51,725 bases of DNA. Source: a virus. The position numbers were made by a program, and so were the translations under genes. Positions 7,230-15,577 of the stretch are shown here, in pieces; within the stretch, counting starts at the first letter, position 1, and each line of letters begins with the position of its first letter. Below the pieces are notes generated by a model that was not told where the DNA came from, did no database searches, and worked only from the letters and a program-made list of their open reading frames with translations. Location of the stretch: the IMG/VR virus record IMGVR_UViG_3300008050_008918, positions 1-51,725 of that record; one strand, written 5' to 3'.

Positions 7230-8046
7230 TTACTTCGCTGACGAGATCCCCGGCGGTGGGGAAGTTAACAACGACGAACTTATTAAACTTCTCCAAAATG
7301 ATTATCACGTCATGAAGGTCAAGAGCCGGAACTTAGATCCTGCCATAATCGCGAACAACTTGGTGGATTTCTTTATTGTTTCCAACTTCTTAGAGCTTTC
7401 TTACCAGAGCTACACCTACTTGCTGGAAAGGGCAAACTACATCATCTATGAGCATGATCATAAATATGTAAAGAGCAGAAACCCGGCGCAATATGAGGAT
7501 TATAAAGCTCCCCAGTCGGATATCGTTAATTATGATTTTTACAAGAACGCAAAAGCGGTCTTATGCCAGTCAGAATTCCACGCCGGCATTGTCCGAAAGA
7601 ATTTAAACTTAGATACGATTAAGAGTTTGGGTGGCAACCTGTGGTCTGAAGAAAGCTTAGACCTTATGAGTACCTTGGCATGTCAAGAGAAAGCAGATGT
7701 GTGCGCCATCATGCAAACGGACAACTGGCACAAGAATACCGCCGGCGCTGTGAGATATTGTAGAGCAAAGCAAATCAAATATGCGCTCATCGCCCCCGCC
7801 GCGTATCATGAATTTTTAACAAACCTATCAGCCTGTAAGAGATTGATATTTTTCCCACAGACTCCCGAGACACTTTCTAGGATTGCAGTCGAGGCGCGCA
7901 TGATGGGAATGGCTGTTCTTACAAATCAAAATATCGGCGCCACCAAAGAGCCATGGTTTTCCCTCAAAGGCGAAGAACTGATTAACTTGATGCGCGCTAA
8001 GAGAGAGGAAATCTCACAAACAGTTAAGGAGATAATGAATGGGTAA
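7195..8046 (+). CDS. short GT-B glycosyltransferase-like protein
   Basis: This 283-residue protein starts at ATG 7195 after AAGGAAAGG. It opens TIAFVADYFADEIPGGGEV, a glycosyltransferase-like N terminus with a GGGE loop. Near the C terminus it has FFPQTPETLSRIAVEARMMG, giving the GT4 E-x7-E pair at E225/E233, followed by AVLTNQNIGA. It is much shorter than usual GT4 enzymes (about 350-420 residues), mainly in the linker and end helices. It may be a compact transferase or a non-catalytic partner. It overlaps the previous gene by 35 bases and the next by 8. Glycosyltransferase relationship is likely; activity is less sure. Confidence 0.78.
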   Translation: MSKKPTIAFVADYFADEIPGGGEVNNDELIKLLQNDYHVMKVKSRNLDPAIIANNLVDFFIVSNFLELSYQSYTYLLERANYIIYEHDHKYVKSRNPAQYEDYKAPQSDIVNYDFYKNAKAVLCQSEFHAGIVRKNLNLDTIKSLGGNLWSEESLDLMSTLACQEKADVCAIMQTDNWHKNTAGAVRYCRAKQIKYALIAPAAYHEFLTNLSACKRLIFFPQTPETLSRIAVEARMMGMAVLTNQNIGATKEPWFSLKGEELINLMRAKREEISQTVKEIMNG

Positions 8047-9487
8047 CCACTTCAAGATCGTTATCCCGTTTTACAATGTAGAAAAGTGGATTAAGATTTG
8101 CCTTCGTTCTGTGAAGGCACAGACATATGACAACTTTCAATGTATTTTGTTGGATGACATGTCAACAGACGGCACTGCCGAAATTGTACGCGAGGAAATC
8201 GGAGACGATCCTCGCTTTATCTTTGTGCAGTGTCAAGAGAAGGCATACGCTCTCAAAAACATTTATGATGGTATTAAGCTTTCCGAACCAGATGCCGAAG
8301 ACATCATTGTAACTCTTGACGGTGATGATTGGCTGTCCCGCAAAGACGTCTTACACACTTTGAATCAGATATACCAAAACGCTGATTGTCGAATGACTTA
8401 TGGAAGCTACGCCGAATACCCCGGCGGCAAGAAAGGAAAGTTTGCTAAACAGATCCCTCCGACATGGATTCAGCAGAGTATATTACGACGAGCGCCATGG
8501 CAAGCTTCCCACTTGCGTACGTTTAAACACGACCTTTGGCGCCGTATTGATGTAAAGGATCTGCAAGACACAGATGGCAACTTTTACAGAATGGCATGGG
8601 ACTTGGCTTTCATGTTCCCGATGCTGGAAATGGCAGGTCCGAAGAGCCACTATGTCTCAGAACCTCTGTACGTTTATAATGTGGCAAACCCACTGAACGA
8701 CCACAAGATTGACAACGAACTTCAAATCCGCACAGAGGCGGAGATCCGCCAAAAGCCCCCGTACGCTACGCTATCGCCGACCGAAGGCACGTATCCTTCG
8801 ACATGCATTATCTCACCCGAGAAGCGTTTTGTATACACATTTATACCCAAGGTCGCTTGCAGTAGTCTCAAGATGGCTCTTGCTTCTCAGTTCGGGGTCA
8901 ACGTTGACATTAGTGCTGAAGCCCGGCAGGACGTCTTTAGTGACCTGCAATCGTTCGAAGCAATGCATGCTGCCAACTGGCCAATTGCGCCGAAACATGC
9001 GATGCTAACTGCACAATCGTGGGATTATCTAAAGTTTGCCATAGTTCGCAATCCATGGGATCGCCTCGTCTCTTGCTATAAAAATAAGATTCTGGCTTCT
9101 GGGGACACAAACGACTTCTATGAAAACGGTGTTCACCGAATGCTGGTAAAGAATTATGGAGACTTGTTTTTCTCCGATATGACCTTCGAACAGTTTGCCG
9201 AAGCAGTCTGTATGATCCCTGATAAATTCGCAGAAGACCATTTCCGCTCACAGCATACTTTTATCAGCCACCGCGGTAAGGTGTTCGTAGATCACATCGG
9301 CAAGCTTGAGAACATTGAGAGGGAGTGGGAATATCTTTGTGCGAATATCAACATCAAGAATGAGCTTCAAAACATTAACGTTTCCTCGAACTCCGCTTCC
9401 TACAAAGATTACTATACTGATGATCTCCGAGATCGGGTAGCGATAAGATACAGTAAAGACATCGAGTTACTTGACTATGAATACTAA
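8039..9487 (+). CDS. fused GT2 glycosyltransferase and sulfotransferase
   Basis: This 482-residue protein joins two enzymes. Residues 1 to about 240 are a GT2 (GT-A fold) glycosyltransferase: FKIVIPFYNVEKWI, LLDDMSTDGT, and the metal-binding DGDDW at D94-D97. Residues about 260-480 are a PAPS-dependent carbohydrate sulfotransferase of the HNK-1/Sulfotransfer_2 type. FIPKVACSSLK is the 5'-phosphosulfate loop and FAIVRNPWDRLVSCYKNK is the 3'-phosphate-binding motif near residue 333. The fusion suggests that one sugar is added and that it, or a nearby sugar, is then sulfated. The enzyme would need PAPS from the host; no PAPS-making gene is visible here. It overlaps the neighbouring genes at both ends. 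Confidence 0.9.
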   Translation: MGNHFKIVIPFYNVEKWIKICLRSVKAQTYDNFQCILLDDMSTDGTAEIVREEIGDDPRFIFVQCQEKAYALKNIYDGIKLSEPDAEDIIVTLDGDDWLSRKDVLHTLNQIYQNADCRMTYGSYAEYPGGKKGKFAKQIPPTWIQQSILRRAPWQASHLRTFKHDLWRRIDVKDLQDTDGNFYRMAWDLAFMFPMLEMAGPKSHYVSEPLYVYNVANPLNDHKIDNELQIRTEAEIRQKPPYATLSPTEGTYPSTCIISPEKRFVYTFIPKVACSSLKMALASQFGVNVDISAEARQDVFSDLQSFEAMHAANWPIAPKHAMLTAQSWDYLKFAIVRNPWDRLVSCYKNKILASGDTNDFYENGVHRMLVKNYGDLFFSDMTFEQFAEAVCMIPDKFAEDHFRSQHTFISHRGKVFVDHIGKLENIEREWEYLCANINIKNELQNINVSSNSASYKDYYTDDLRDRVAIRYSKDIELLDYEY

Positions 9488-10211
9488 GTGGTTGTTTATT
9501 CACATCCCCAAGACCGGCGGCACATTTTTTAAAAATGCAGTAATCGATGCCGGCATATTGAGCGGAACCCGGCAGATTCAAAATGAGGCGCATTCCTTTC
9601 CTTATCGCTTTAAGGTGAATATGTGGGATCCATCAAGTACGTTTTATGTGCGGAACCCTGACCTAAAACAACTTTGGTACCACAGGCAGTACTCACCGAA
9701 GTACATACGAGAGAAGGACTATATAGATTACGTTACGATCGTAAGAAACCCATTTGACTTATTTCACTCTTATTGGAGCGCAGCAGGGTGTTCTCCGTCA
9801 CATAAATACGGCGCTCTTCCGGAGAATCCTGTTGGTTGGGCAAACTGCAATCACATAATGCAGACAGCCACTTTCCACGATTTTGTAGAACATTATCTTG
9901 ATCCAGAGAAAGACTGGCATATTCCGCCTTTTAAAAGAAACTTATTTGCACAGATATACACGAAGCAGGGAAAGCTAATACCGAATATGGGAAATATATT
10001 AAGGTTTGAGAATCTTGAACATGATATGGAGGCGTGGTGCAGGCGCAATAACATCAAATGTGTTTCTGGCGATGCCTTGTCCTATGTCAACAAGAACGCT
10101 AACCCGAACCGCGTCAGCTATAAAGACGAATATACAACGCTGCAGATTTATAAGCTTGAGCAGTTGTGGGAAGAACAGCTAAAAACATTTAACTATAAAC
10201 ACAGTGATTAA
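9477..10211 (+). CDS. sulfotransferase family protein
   Basis: This 244-residue protein starts at ATG 9477 (MNTKWLFIHIPKTGG); an in-frame TTG at 9471 is less likely. FIHIPKTGGTFF is the 5'-phosphosulfate-binding loop and VTIVRNPFDLFHSYW near residue 87 is the 3'-phosphate-binding motif. These place it in the carbohydrate sulfotransferase superfamily that uses PAPS. It has no membrane anchor, unlike Golgi relatives. It directly follows a GT2-sulfotransferase fusion with an 11-base overlap, so two different positions of the glycan could be sulfated. The acceptor is unknown. Confidence 0.88.
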   Translation: MNTKWLFIHIPKTGGTFFKNAVIDAGILSGTRQIQNEAHSFPYRFKVNMWDPSSTFYVRNPDLKQLWYHRQYSPKYIREKDYIDYVTIVRNPFDLFHSYWSAAGCSPSHKYGALPENPVGWANCNHIMQTATFHDFVEHYLDPEKDWHIPPFKRNLFAQIYTKQGKLIPNMGNILRFENLEHDMEAWCRRNNIKCVSGDALSYVNKNANPNRVSYKDEYTTLQIYKLEQLWEEQLKTFNYKHSD

Positions 10212-10213
10212 TC

Positions 10214-11128
10214 ATGAGTTTTAAAATTTACTTTATGCCATCTCGCGGCATGGATAATATGAGCCAGAACGAGCTTTTTGATCGCGCCCGCATGCAGACC
10301 CCGGGGAACAAGGGGGTCTGGAAAGACATGTCGGCAACCACAGATATTAATGATGCAGATTATTACATAATCTTAGAAGCAACTGACTCCGCCACGCCCG
10401 ACCCGACTCGGACGCTCTATTTCAGCCGAGAGCCCCGAGGCGTAGGCTTGGGGATGGGACCGATGGATCCTCGAATCCGTCATTTTTCGTTTCTGACCGG
10501 TGATTCATATTTTTCAACTTTCTGGTATTGTGAGAGAGCAGGGTATACAAAAACTTATGATGAACTAATTAGACTGAAGCCGCAAGAGAAATCTAAAGGC
10601 ATGTCCTGCACCGTATCCGAAAAGACGTGGCTCCCGGGAATGCGCGACAGAGTGGAATTTGTAAAAGCTTTCCAGAAATCTCACGGCAATAAGTTTGACC
10701 TCTTTGGTCGCATCAGAAGATTACCCGAATTAACAGATTTTGTACTTGAAATTGAAGACGATGACAAGTATAATACACTAGAGACCTATAAATATTGCTT
10801 GGCATTCGACAATGGAACTTACCCAAATTATTTCGCAACACAGTTCACAGATACATTACTATCTTGGACTTTGCCTGTTTACAATGTTGCACCCGGAATC
10901 TCAAACACTCATGAGTTCTTTCCTGAAGGGTCATATATTCCCTTCGATGCTCGCGACCACAACGAAATCGAGCGCATCGTGAATCTGATTGAGAACGACA
11001 GCTTTGAAGATCACATTCCGGCTATGACTGAAGCCCGAGATTTGATCTTGAACAAATATAATCTATGGAACACAATCTATGAAGCGGTTACAACCGGTAA
11101 AAATACATGGTATGGAAATGAAGGATAG
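10214..11128 (+). CDS. GT10 (alpha-1,3-fucosyltransferase)-like glycosyltransferase
   Basis: This 304-residue protein has the donor-binding end of GT10 enzymes. After TLYFSREPRGVG comes the core YKYCLAFDNGTYPNYFATQF and then TDTLLSWTLPVYN (residues about 195-224), followed by FFPEGSYIPFDARD. GT10 members typically show Y-K-F-x-L-A-F-E-N, then a short loop, then a TEK-like motif and VPVV. Here ATQF stands where the TEK motif usually is, so donor contacts may differ. GT10 enzymes use GDP-fucose. This window makes GDP-4-keto-6-deoxymannose (gmd) and probably GDP-perosamine, so the donor could be another GDP-6-deoxy sugar; that is inference. It is likely soluble and cytosolic. Confidence 0.82.
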   Translation: MSFKIYFMPSRGMDNMSQNELFDRARMQTPGNKGVWKDMSATTDINDADYYIILEATDSATPDPTRTLYFSREPRGVGLGMGPMDPRIRHFSFLTGDSYFSTFWYCERAGYTKTYDELIRLKPQEKSKGMSCTVSEKTWLPGMRDRVEFVKAFQKSHGNKFDLFGRIRRLPELTDFVLEIEDDDKYNTLETYKYCLAFDNGTYPNYFATQFTDTLLSWTLPVYNVAPGISNTHEFFPEGSYIPFDARDHNEIERIVNLIENDSFEDHIPAMTEARDLILNKYNLWNTIYEAVTTGKNTWYGNEG

Positions 11129-11936
11129 GACTGAAAAAAGCGGATGCCTGCTGTGTGGTTACAAACGCCACAAGGTGATCCACAAGTTTAAGTCTCTGCC
11201 AGCATCCCGCCGCGGCAAACAGAAGCTTGATATCGTAAAATGTTCAAACCGAGAGTGCGGGCTTGTTGCCTCACACCCCCCTGTGCCCAATGACCATTGG
11301 GCTGACAAGTACGCAGGAGATTATTGGAGAGACTACCAAACCAGCATTGGTGAACGTCGCATTGACGAGCGCTTTGAAGAGTTTGAAATGATCTCCGCGG
11401 AACGCATTCGGTATCTGGAGAGCTTCTATCGACTGCTTCCACCCGGGCTGCGTTTTAAACCCACCGGTCGCTTTCTGGATGTCGGCTGTTCGATGGGGTT
11501 CTTGGTGAAAGCCGCTGAGCAAGCCGGATTTAAGAACGCATATGGCATTGACCCGAACCAGCAAGACATTGATGAGGGCAGAGAGAGGTATGGAGTTTCC
11601 ATAGAGAAGCGCGCCATCGAGAAATACGGCGAAAACTCATTCGACGTCATCATGTGCTTTAACACTATCGAGCATGTCCCTCGCCCAGAACTGCTGGTGG
11701 AAGAGATGGTAAAAAGATTAGCTCCGAAGGGCTGTCTTGTACTTGGTACTCACGACATCGAGTGTGAAAACTATATTAATGAAGGCGTAAAGTGGAAACA
11801 CATTAAGCCCGCTGAGCATTTATATTACTTCAGCAAAGACACTCTGTCTCAACTATGCGAAAGGTATGGGCTGCGAGCCTTCTGGAACGCGAAACCCATT
11901 GAGAATTCCATCGTAACATATTTTATTAGAGGTTGA
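11112..11936 (+). CDS. SAM-dependent methyltransferase with N-terminal zinc ribbon
   Basis: This is read from ATG 11112 as 274 residues; ATG 11118 is equally possible, and an upstream ATG at 11079 would overlap the previous gene further. The N terminus has CLLCG and then CSNREC, a four-cysteine zinc-binding set seen in sugar C-methyltransferase-like and related proteins. The SAM pocket is RFLDVGCSMGFLVKAAEQ (near residue 120), followed by YGIDPN and the post-II motif FDVIMCFNTIEHV. The class I fold is clear. In this context it probably methylates a sugar or a glycan substituent, but the substrate cannot be read. The gene lies 1 base before the next one. Confidence 0.85.
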   Translation: MEMKDRTEKSGCLLCGYKRHKVIHKFKSLPASRRGKQKLDIVKCSNRECGLVASHPPVPNDHWADKYAGDYWRDYQTSIGERRIDERFEEFEMISAERIRYLESFYRLLPPGLRFKPTGRFLDVGCSMGFLVKAAEQAGFKNAYGIDPNQQDIDEGRERYGVSIEKRAIEKYGENSFDVIMCFNTIEHVPRPELLVEEMVKRLAPKGCLVLGTHDIECENYINEGVKWKHIKPAEHLYYFSKDTLSQLCERYGLRAFWNAKPIENSIVTYFIRG

Positions 11937-11980
11937 CATGTCAAATGATTTAAACGTATACGTTTTTACATCAAATGATT
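11933..11980 (+). repeat. 10-bp direct repeats flanking a 14-bp palindrome, next to a 12-bp palindrome
   Basis: The stop/start junction is a perfect palindrome TTGACATGTCAA (11933-11944). It is followed by TCAAATGATT at 11941-11950 and again at 11971-11980, exactly 30 bases apart (about three helix turns). Between the copies lies a perfect 14-base palindrome AAACGTATACGTTT (11952-11965). The array covers the first codons of the gene at 11938. It looks like a protein-binding or RNA-fold site, but it could be chance in an AT-rich start region. Confidence 0.6.
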
Positions 11981-12705
11981 ACTTACATATCTTAAGACCA
12001 TTCAGTTTCTTGTTAAACAAGTTTTGGTCTCCCAACCAAAAGGTTATAATCGTAGGATTCGAGCATCCTGAGTTCGACCTCCCTTCAAACTATGAGTTTG
12101 TCTCATTGGGAGAACAGCGCGGTCTCAAATACTGGACAAACGATCACATCGATTATTTCCAAGGCATTGAGGATCAGTATTTTGTACACATGTTGGAAAA
12201 TGAGTTCTTTCTGAGACCATTCGAAACTCAGATTTACGACGATTTGGTTAGCCGCCTTCACCCGAAGATTGGTCGAGTTGATTTGACGCCCGGTCCATCT
12301 CAGCGGAGCAATAATTTGCTTGAAAATCGCGGAGAGTATGATATAATCGAGTTAACACAAGATGCTAGCTATCGGCTTGCTTTGCGATTCAACATCTGGA
12401 ATAAGGATTACCTTATGAAATATCTTATCCCGAACGAGGATTGCTGGGAGTACGAGGTCAAGGGCATTGAGCGCTCCAAGAACGACGGCTACCAAATTAT
12501 GGCTACAGACCGAAAGTATGTTATGCATATTATGGACGGTGTTGCTATGACCGGCGGCAAGCGCCCAAACATTTTAGATTTACGCGCCCGTATCCATCCG
12601 GAGCGGAGTTCATTTCAGCTTCCTTTAGACGAGGCTACCATCGAAGAAATGATGGATTGCAATATCATTGTTTCGAAAGGTCAATATCATGAGGTAATCC
12701 TGTGA
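11938..12705 (+). CDS. glycosyltransferase-like protein of unfamiliar family
   Basis: This 255-residue protein starts at ATG 11938, one base after the previous stop. It opens LNVYVFTSNDYLHILRPF and continues KVIIVGFEHPEF, a pattern of alternating strands like the start of a GT-A domain. Later YFVHMLENEFFLRPFE contains an acidic motif where a metal-binding DxD would be expected. I cannot assign a CAZy family. The first codons hold an unusual repeat/palindrome array (separate entry). Its position between enzymes of the glycan block supports a role there. Confidence in the gene is high; in the function it is low. Confidence 0.75.
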   Translation: MSNDLNVYVFTSNDYLHILRPFSFLLNKFWSPNQKVIIVGFEHPEFDLPSNYEFVSLGEQRGLKYWTNDHIDYFQGIEDQYFVHMLENEFFLRPFETQIYDDLVSRLHPKIGRVDLTPGPSQRSNNLLENRGEYDIIELTQDASYRLALRFNIWNKDYLMKYLIPNEDCWEYEVKGIERSKNDGYQIMATDRKYVMHIMDGVAMTGGKRPNILDLRARIHPERSSFQLPLDEATIEEMMDCNIIVSKGQYHEVIL

Positions 12706-13598
12706 GAATTTGCTATTTCAACACTCACGCAACGCTTGGAGAGAAGCATGCTGACATTTGCTTCAACTCCTTGGCAGAGCAAAGTGTCGATTACAAGTTC
12801 GATGTGATGTACATCTACAACACTCATCCTCAAACCCTCTCTAACGAGAAGCTACTCGCTCTTATCACCAAATACAGGCTTCGACACCACTTTGATAAGA
12901 TCGAGATTCTGCCCAAGAGCGACGGAAAGACTCTTGGGCAGGATATGCTTTATCTAACTTCGCATTGTAGTGAAGTCAAGCCGGAGCGTGTATTAATGCT
13001 CAAGTCTGATTATGGCATTTCTGTTAACTTCATGAGAGCCATGGACGCCATTGACTCGGTTACCGACTCTAACACTCGTTTCATCTTCACTCCGCCAACT
13101 GCGAACGCAAAGGAATATGTAGAAAAGCCCGAGATTATGGAATATCTACAGCGCCCGGAGTTTGTTCCCGCAGATGATATCACTTTTTATTTTGGTAGTG
13201 ATTACGCAGATTCCCTAGGTACCGCGGAACACTCTGTAAGGGTCTTGGCAGATATCTGGCACGGTGACCCGGAGGCGCTTGGCAAGGCACTAAGGGGAGA
13301 TTTTACTACACCAACAGATCCGAGGGCACGTTTTGTATCACACACGGTTAGATCAGATTTCAATTGTCATTATATGGATGGCGACACATTCGGCAACCTT
13401 AGCTTCGAAGGTTCTGACCCGAATCGAACGTGGAATCTTAGCTTCTGGGGAATCCAAGCAGCCCAGCGTCATCAAGGAATCCCCTTTATCGACGCCCACG
13501 GAGCCTTCGTTGCACACATCTTCCACTCAATCGTCGGACCAAACAGGAAAGACCAAAGAGAAGACGAAAACAAAACAGTTTCAGGACAAAGGTATTAA
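12702..13598 (+). CDS. glycosyltransferase-like protein of unfamiliar family
   Basis: This 298-residue protein starts at GTG 12702, overlapping the previous stop in a GTGA. The N terminus (RICYFNTHATLG, then FDVMYIYNTHPQTL) and the segment RVLMLKSDYGIS resemble a GT-A nucleotide-binding core, with SDYG in the place of a DxD motif. The C-terminal 25 residues are very polar and probably disordered. I do not recognise the family. Its place between two glycan-block genes and its coupled start suggest that it works with the product of 11938-12705. Function is inference. Confidence 0.7.
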   Translation: MRICYFNTHATLGEKHADICFNSLAEQSVDYKFDVMYIYNTHPQTLSNEKLLALITKYRLRHHFDKIEILPKSDGKTLGQDMLYLTSHCSEVKPERVLMLKSDYGISVNFMRAMDAIDSVTDSNTRFIFTPPTANAKEYVEKPEIMEYLQRPEFVPADDITFYFGSDYADSLGTAEHSVRVLADIWHGDPEALGKALRGDFTTPTDPRARFVSHTVRSDFNCHYMDGDTFGNLSFEGSDPNRTWNLSFWGIQAAQRHQGIPFIDAHGAFVAHIFHSIVGPNRKDQREDENKTVSGQRY

Positions 13599-13608
13599 GG
13601 AGAATACA

Positions 13609-13953
13609 ATGCAAGAAACAGATTTATACACACGGGTTGTTGAGTACTTTGATGCATTTTCATCGATGGATTTAGACCGCTTGGAGGCACTTTACTCTTC
13701 CAACGTTTATCTTCGTGATTGGGATGGCACATGGGTTGGCTCTCATGCGGTCCTGCGAGCGAATAAGGAGATCTTCGATAACGTCTCAGCAATAGTCATC
13801 CGCCCTATCGCCCTGCATTTTGATGCTGATGCTCGCACCTGTGCAGCAGAGATTGAAATCATGGCAGAAGGGCAAGAGAACCTTGTTGTCGTTGACATTA
13901 TTGAGTTTAGCGCCGGCGGATACATCACATCTGTTCGAGCATACAGGGGATAG
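13609..13953 (+). CDS. SnoaL/NTF2-like small protein
   Basis: This 114-residue protein starts at ATG 13609 after a strong TAAGGAGAA site; a longer frame from 13333 is unlikely because it lies inside the previous gene. The sequence LYTRVVEYFDAFSSMDLDRL, then YSSNVYLRDWDG and VVVDIIEFSAGGYITSVRAY is the typical SnoaL-like layout: one long helix, then a curved sheet ending in a strand that closes the cone. The family includes small isomerases, hydrolases and non-enzymatic binding proteins. Here it could act on a sugar intermediate, but no substrate is visible. Confidence 0.8.
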   Translation: MQETDLYTRVVEYFDAFSSMDLDRLEALYSSNVYLRDWDGTWVGSHAVLRANKEIFDNVSAIVIRPIALHFDADARTCAAEIEIMAEGQENLVVVDIIEFSAGGYITSVRAYRG

Positions 13954-13955
13954 AA

Positions 13956-14867
13956 ATGTACAACAACATCATTGCAACAGCGTTTAACAACTCCGGCGAG
14001 TACTTCATTTCCGGCAGAACTATGATAGAGCATATTTTGTGCTTCTCTGACGATGTTGTCGATCAGATTATTGTTTTTAATCTTGGTCTGACAGATGAAG
14101 AAAAAGAAATCATTAACGAGTATCCGAAGACTCAAGTGGTTGAATTTCCGGAAGAGCCTTACGAGGGCTACACTGATTGTATGACTGACGAACAAACCAG
14201 TCAAAGCCGCAATCATGTGTGGAAATGTGGAGCAGTCCGTCACGCTCAGGAATATGGAAAGAACATCCTTTGGGTCGACTCTGGCATTGCTCCGTTTACT
14301 AACGTCGGAAAAGTCTTTGAGGTCATCGCCCGAGATGGGCTGTTCTTTTCTTCAGATCAGCGATGGAGGAATGATCATCGTACCAGCGCCAACTATCACA
14401 AGGGCGTGGGGCTGACAGAAGAAGAAGCTGGGAAGTTTCAAGTATTTGCAGCCGTCCTTGGCTGGCAAGCCACTGGTCCTTACCAGCAAGTCATCGAGGA
14501 TATTTATAAAGTATCTCTTGACGCTGACGTTATCCAAAACCCAATGATGGAACAGGGGCTCAACGAGCAATCATTGTGGGGTCTGATGGCAAACAGAGCC
14601 GGCTATGAACTACAGGTAAATGATGTGTGGGACAATGATAACAGCTTGGGCAAATCTTCCCGCGGCTGGGGTCTTGGCATGCCGGATCAAATGCGCATTT
14701 ACCGCGACAGGGACAACAGTATTCTTATGCGAGTCTGGCGTAATGATGGCTTCTATGGCTCCCGGTACCGTGATAAATTAACCAGAATAATGTCGCTTGG
14801 TCCCACCAACGCCATCCTTTTATATAACAAGATTATTCAGAACACTGCTCCGGAGAAATACCGTTGA
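13956..14867 (+). CDS. glycosyltransferase-like protein (DUF1647-like appearance)
   Basis: This 303-residue protein has an N terminus IIATAFNNSGEYFISGRTMI, then IIVFNLGLTDEEKEII and, after WKCGAVRHAQEYGKNI, the motif LWVDSGIAPF. Strand, helix and an acidic D-S-G in the metal position are typical of a group of GT-A-like proteins (GT8/DUF1647-like) that is poorly studied. Further on, MMEQGLNEQSLWGLMANR resembles the acceptor-side loop. I infer a glycosyltransferase. It starts two bases after the previous gene and overlaps the next in a TTGA. Family recognition is from memory of sequence style, not a search. Confidence 0.72.
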   Translation: MYNNIIATAFNNSGEYFISGRTMIEHILCFSDDVVDQIIVFNLGLTDEEKEIINEYPKTQVVEFPEEPYEGYTDCMTDEQTSQSRNHVWKCGAVRHAQEYGKNILWVDSGIAPFTNVGKVFEVIARDGLFFSSDQRWRNDHRTSANYHKGVGLTEEEAGKFQVFAAVLGWQATGPYQQVIEDIYKVSLDADVIQNPMMEQGLNEQSLWGLMANRAGYELQVNDVWDNDNSLGKSSRGWGLGMPDQMRIYRDRDNSILMRVWRNDGFYGSRYRDKLTRIMSLGPTNAILLYNKIIQNTAPEKYR

Positions 14868-15577
14868 GTCACCTGTTCTCGATTACGTGCAAATACGATC
14901 CGAACAATCCGGTAGTGCTCTCCTGTGTTGAGAGCATCCGAAAGCACCACCCCAACTCGCCTATCCATGTAGTTGACAGCGGCTCTGAAGATAAGTCTTA
15001 TTATGAGCGGGTTGAATCACTGGGCGCCACGGTTCAAGACATTAATAACAACAGCCTTACAACTGGAAACATTTGGTACACTTATGAGAAATATCCTGAT
15101 TACGATTATTATTATTTTCTTCATGATTCTATGTTGATCAAAGACGGTCTTCTAGATCTTCTGGATCGGGACGTCGTGGCTTTACGCTATTTTCGTTCGT
15201 GGAATGGAATTGGCTGGACTCCTGCAGAGGTGCCAACCGGAGAAAATGGGTTTGTATATGAAGAAACATACAACTGGGCGAATACGCAACTTCTATCAAA
15301 GACTACTTATCGTCCAGAACTCTCGCACAAGTTTGCTGCTCTTTTTGGTCCAATGTTAATGTGTAAGCGCAGCGTGCTGGATAAACTCAAGGCTGCTGGC
15401 TTTGATAAGATTCGCCCAACAACCAAACGACAATCCGAAGCAATGGAACGCGTTTGGGGAATGGTTTTAAATATGGAAGGCTATGATTTGTCAGAGCTAT
15501 CCATTCAGGGATACTGCTATGATCCCGGTTATCAAGAAACTCATAGACTTGAGAAAATATTTTTAGGAAGACAATAA
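14864..15577 (+). CDS. GT2-like glycosyltransferase
   Basis: This 237-residue protein starts at TTG 14864, overlapping the previous stop in a TTGA; there is no better start nearby. It opens SHLFSITCKYDPNNPVVLSC and continues PIHVVDSGSEDKSYYERVES, a GT2-like core strand and helix. FLHDSMLIKDGLLDLL carries an H-D-S motif in the usual metal position. It is shorter than most GT2 enzymes. A weak start codon and overlap suggest translation depends on the upstream gene. Donor and acceptor are unknown; transferase activity is probable. Confidence 0.75.
   Translation: MSHLFSITCKYDPNNPVVLSCVESIRKHHPNSPIHVVDSGSEDKSYYERVESLGATVQDINNNSLTTGNIWYTYEKYPDYDYYYFLHDSMLIKDGLLDLLDRDVVALRYFRSWNGIGWTPAEVPTGENGFVYEETYNWANTQLLSKTTYRPELSHKFAALFGPMLMCKRSVLDKLKAAGFDKIRPTTKRQSEAMERVWGMVLNMEGYDLSELSIQGYCYDPGYQETHRLEKIFLGRQ

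Noticed and set aside
10787-10794. TATAAATA on the plus strand inside the GT10-like gene
   Set aside because: It lies within a coding region, more than 300 bases before the next gene start, and codes for well-kept residues; no sign of use as a late promoter.
13333-13608. Longer start for the SnoaL-like gene
   Set aside because: The extension overlaps 266 bases of the previous gene, while ATG 13609 has a near-perfect ribosome site and a normal family N terminus.
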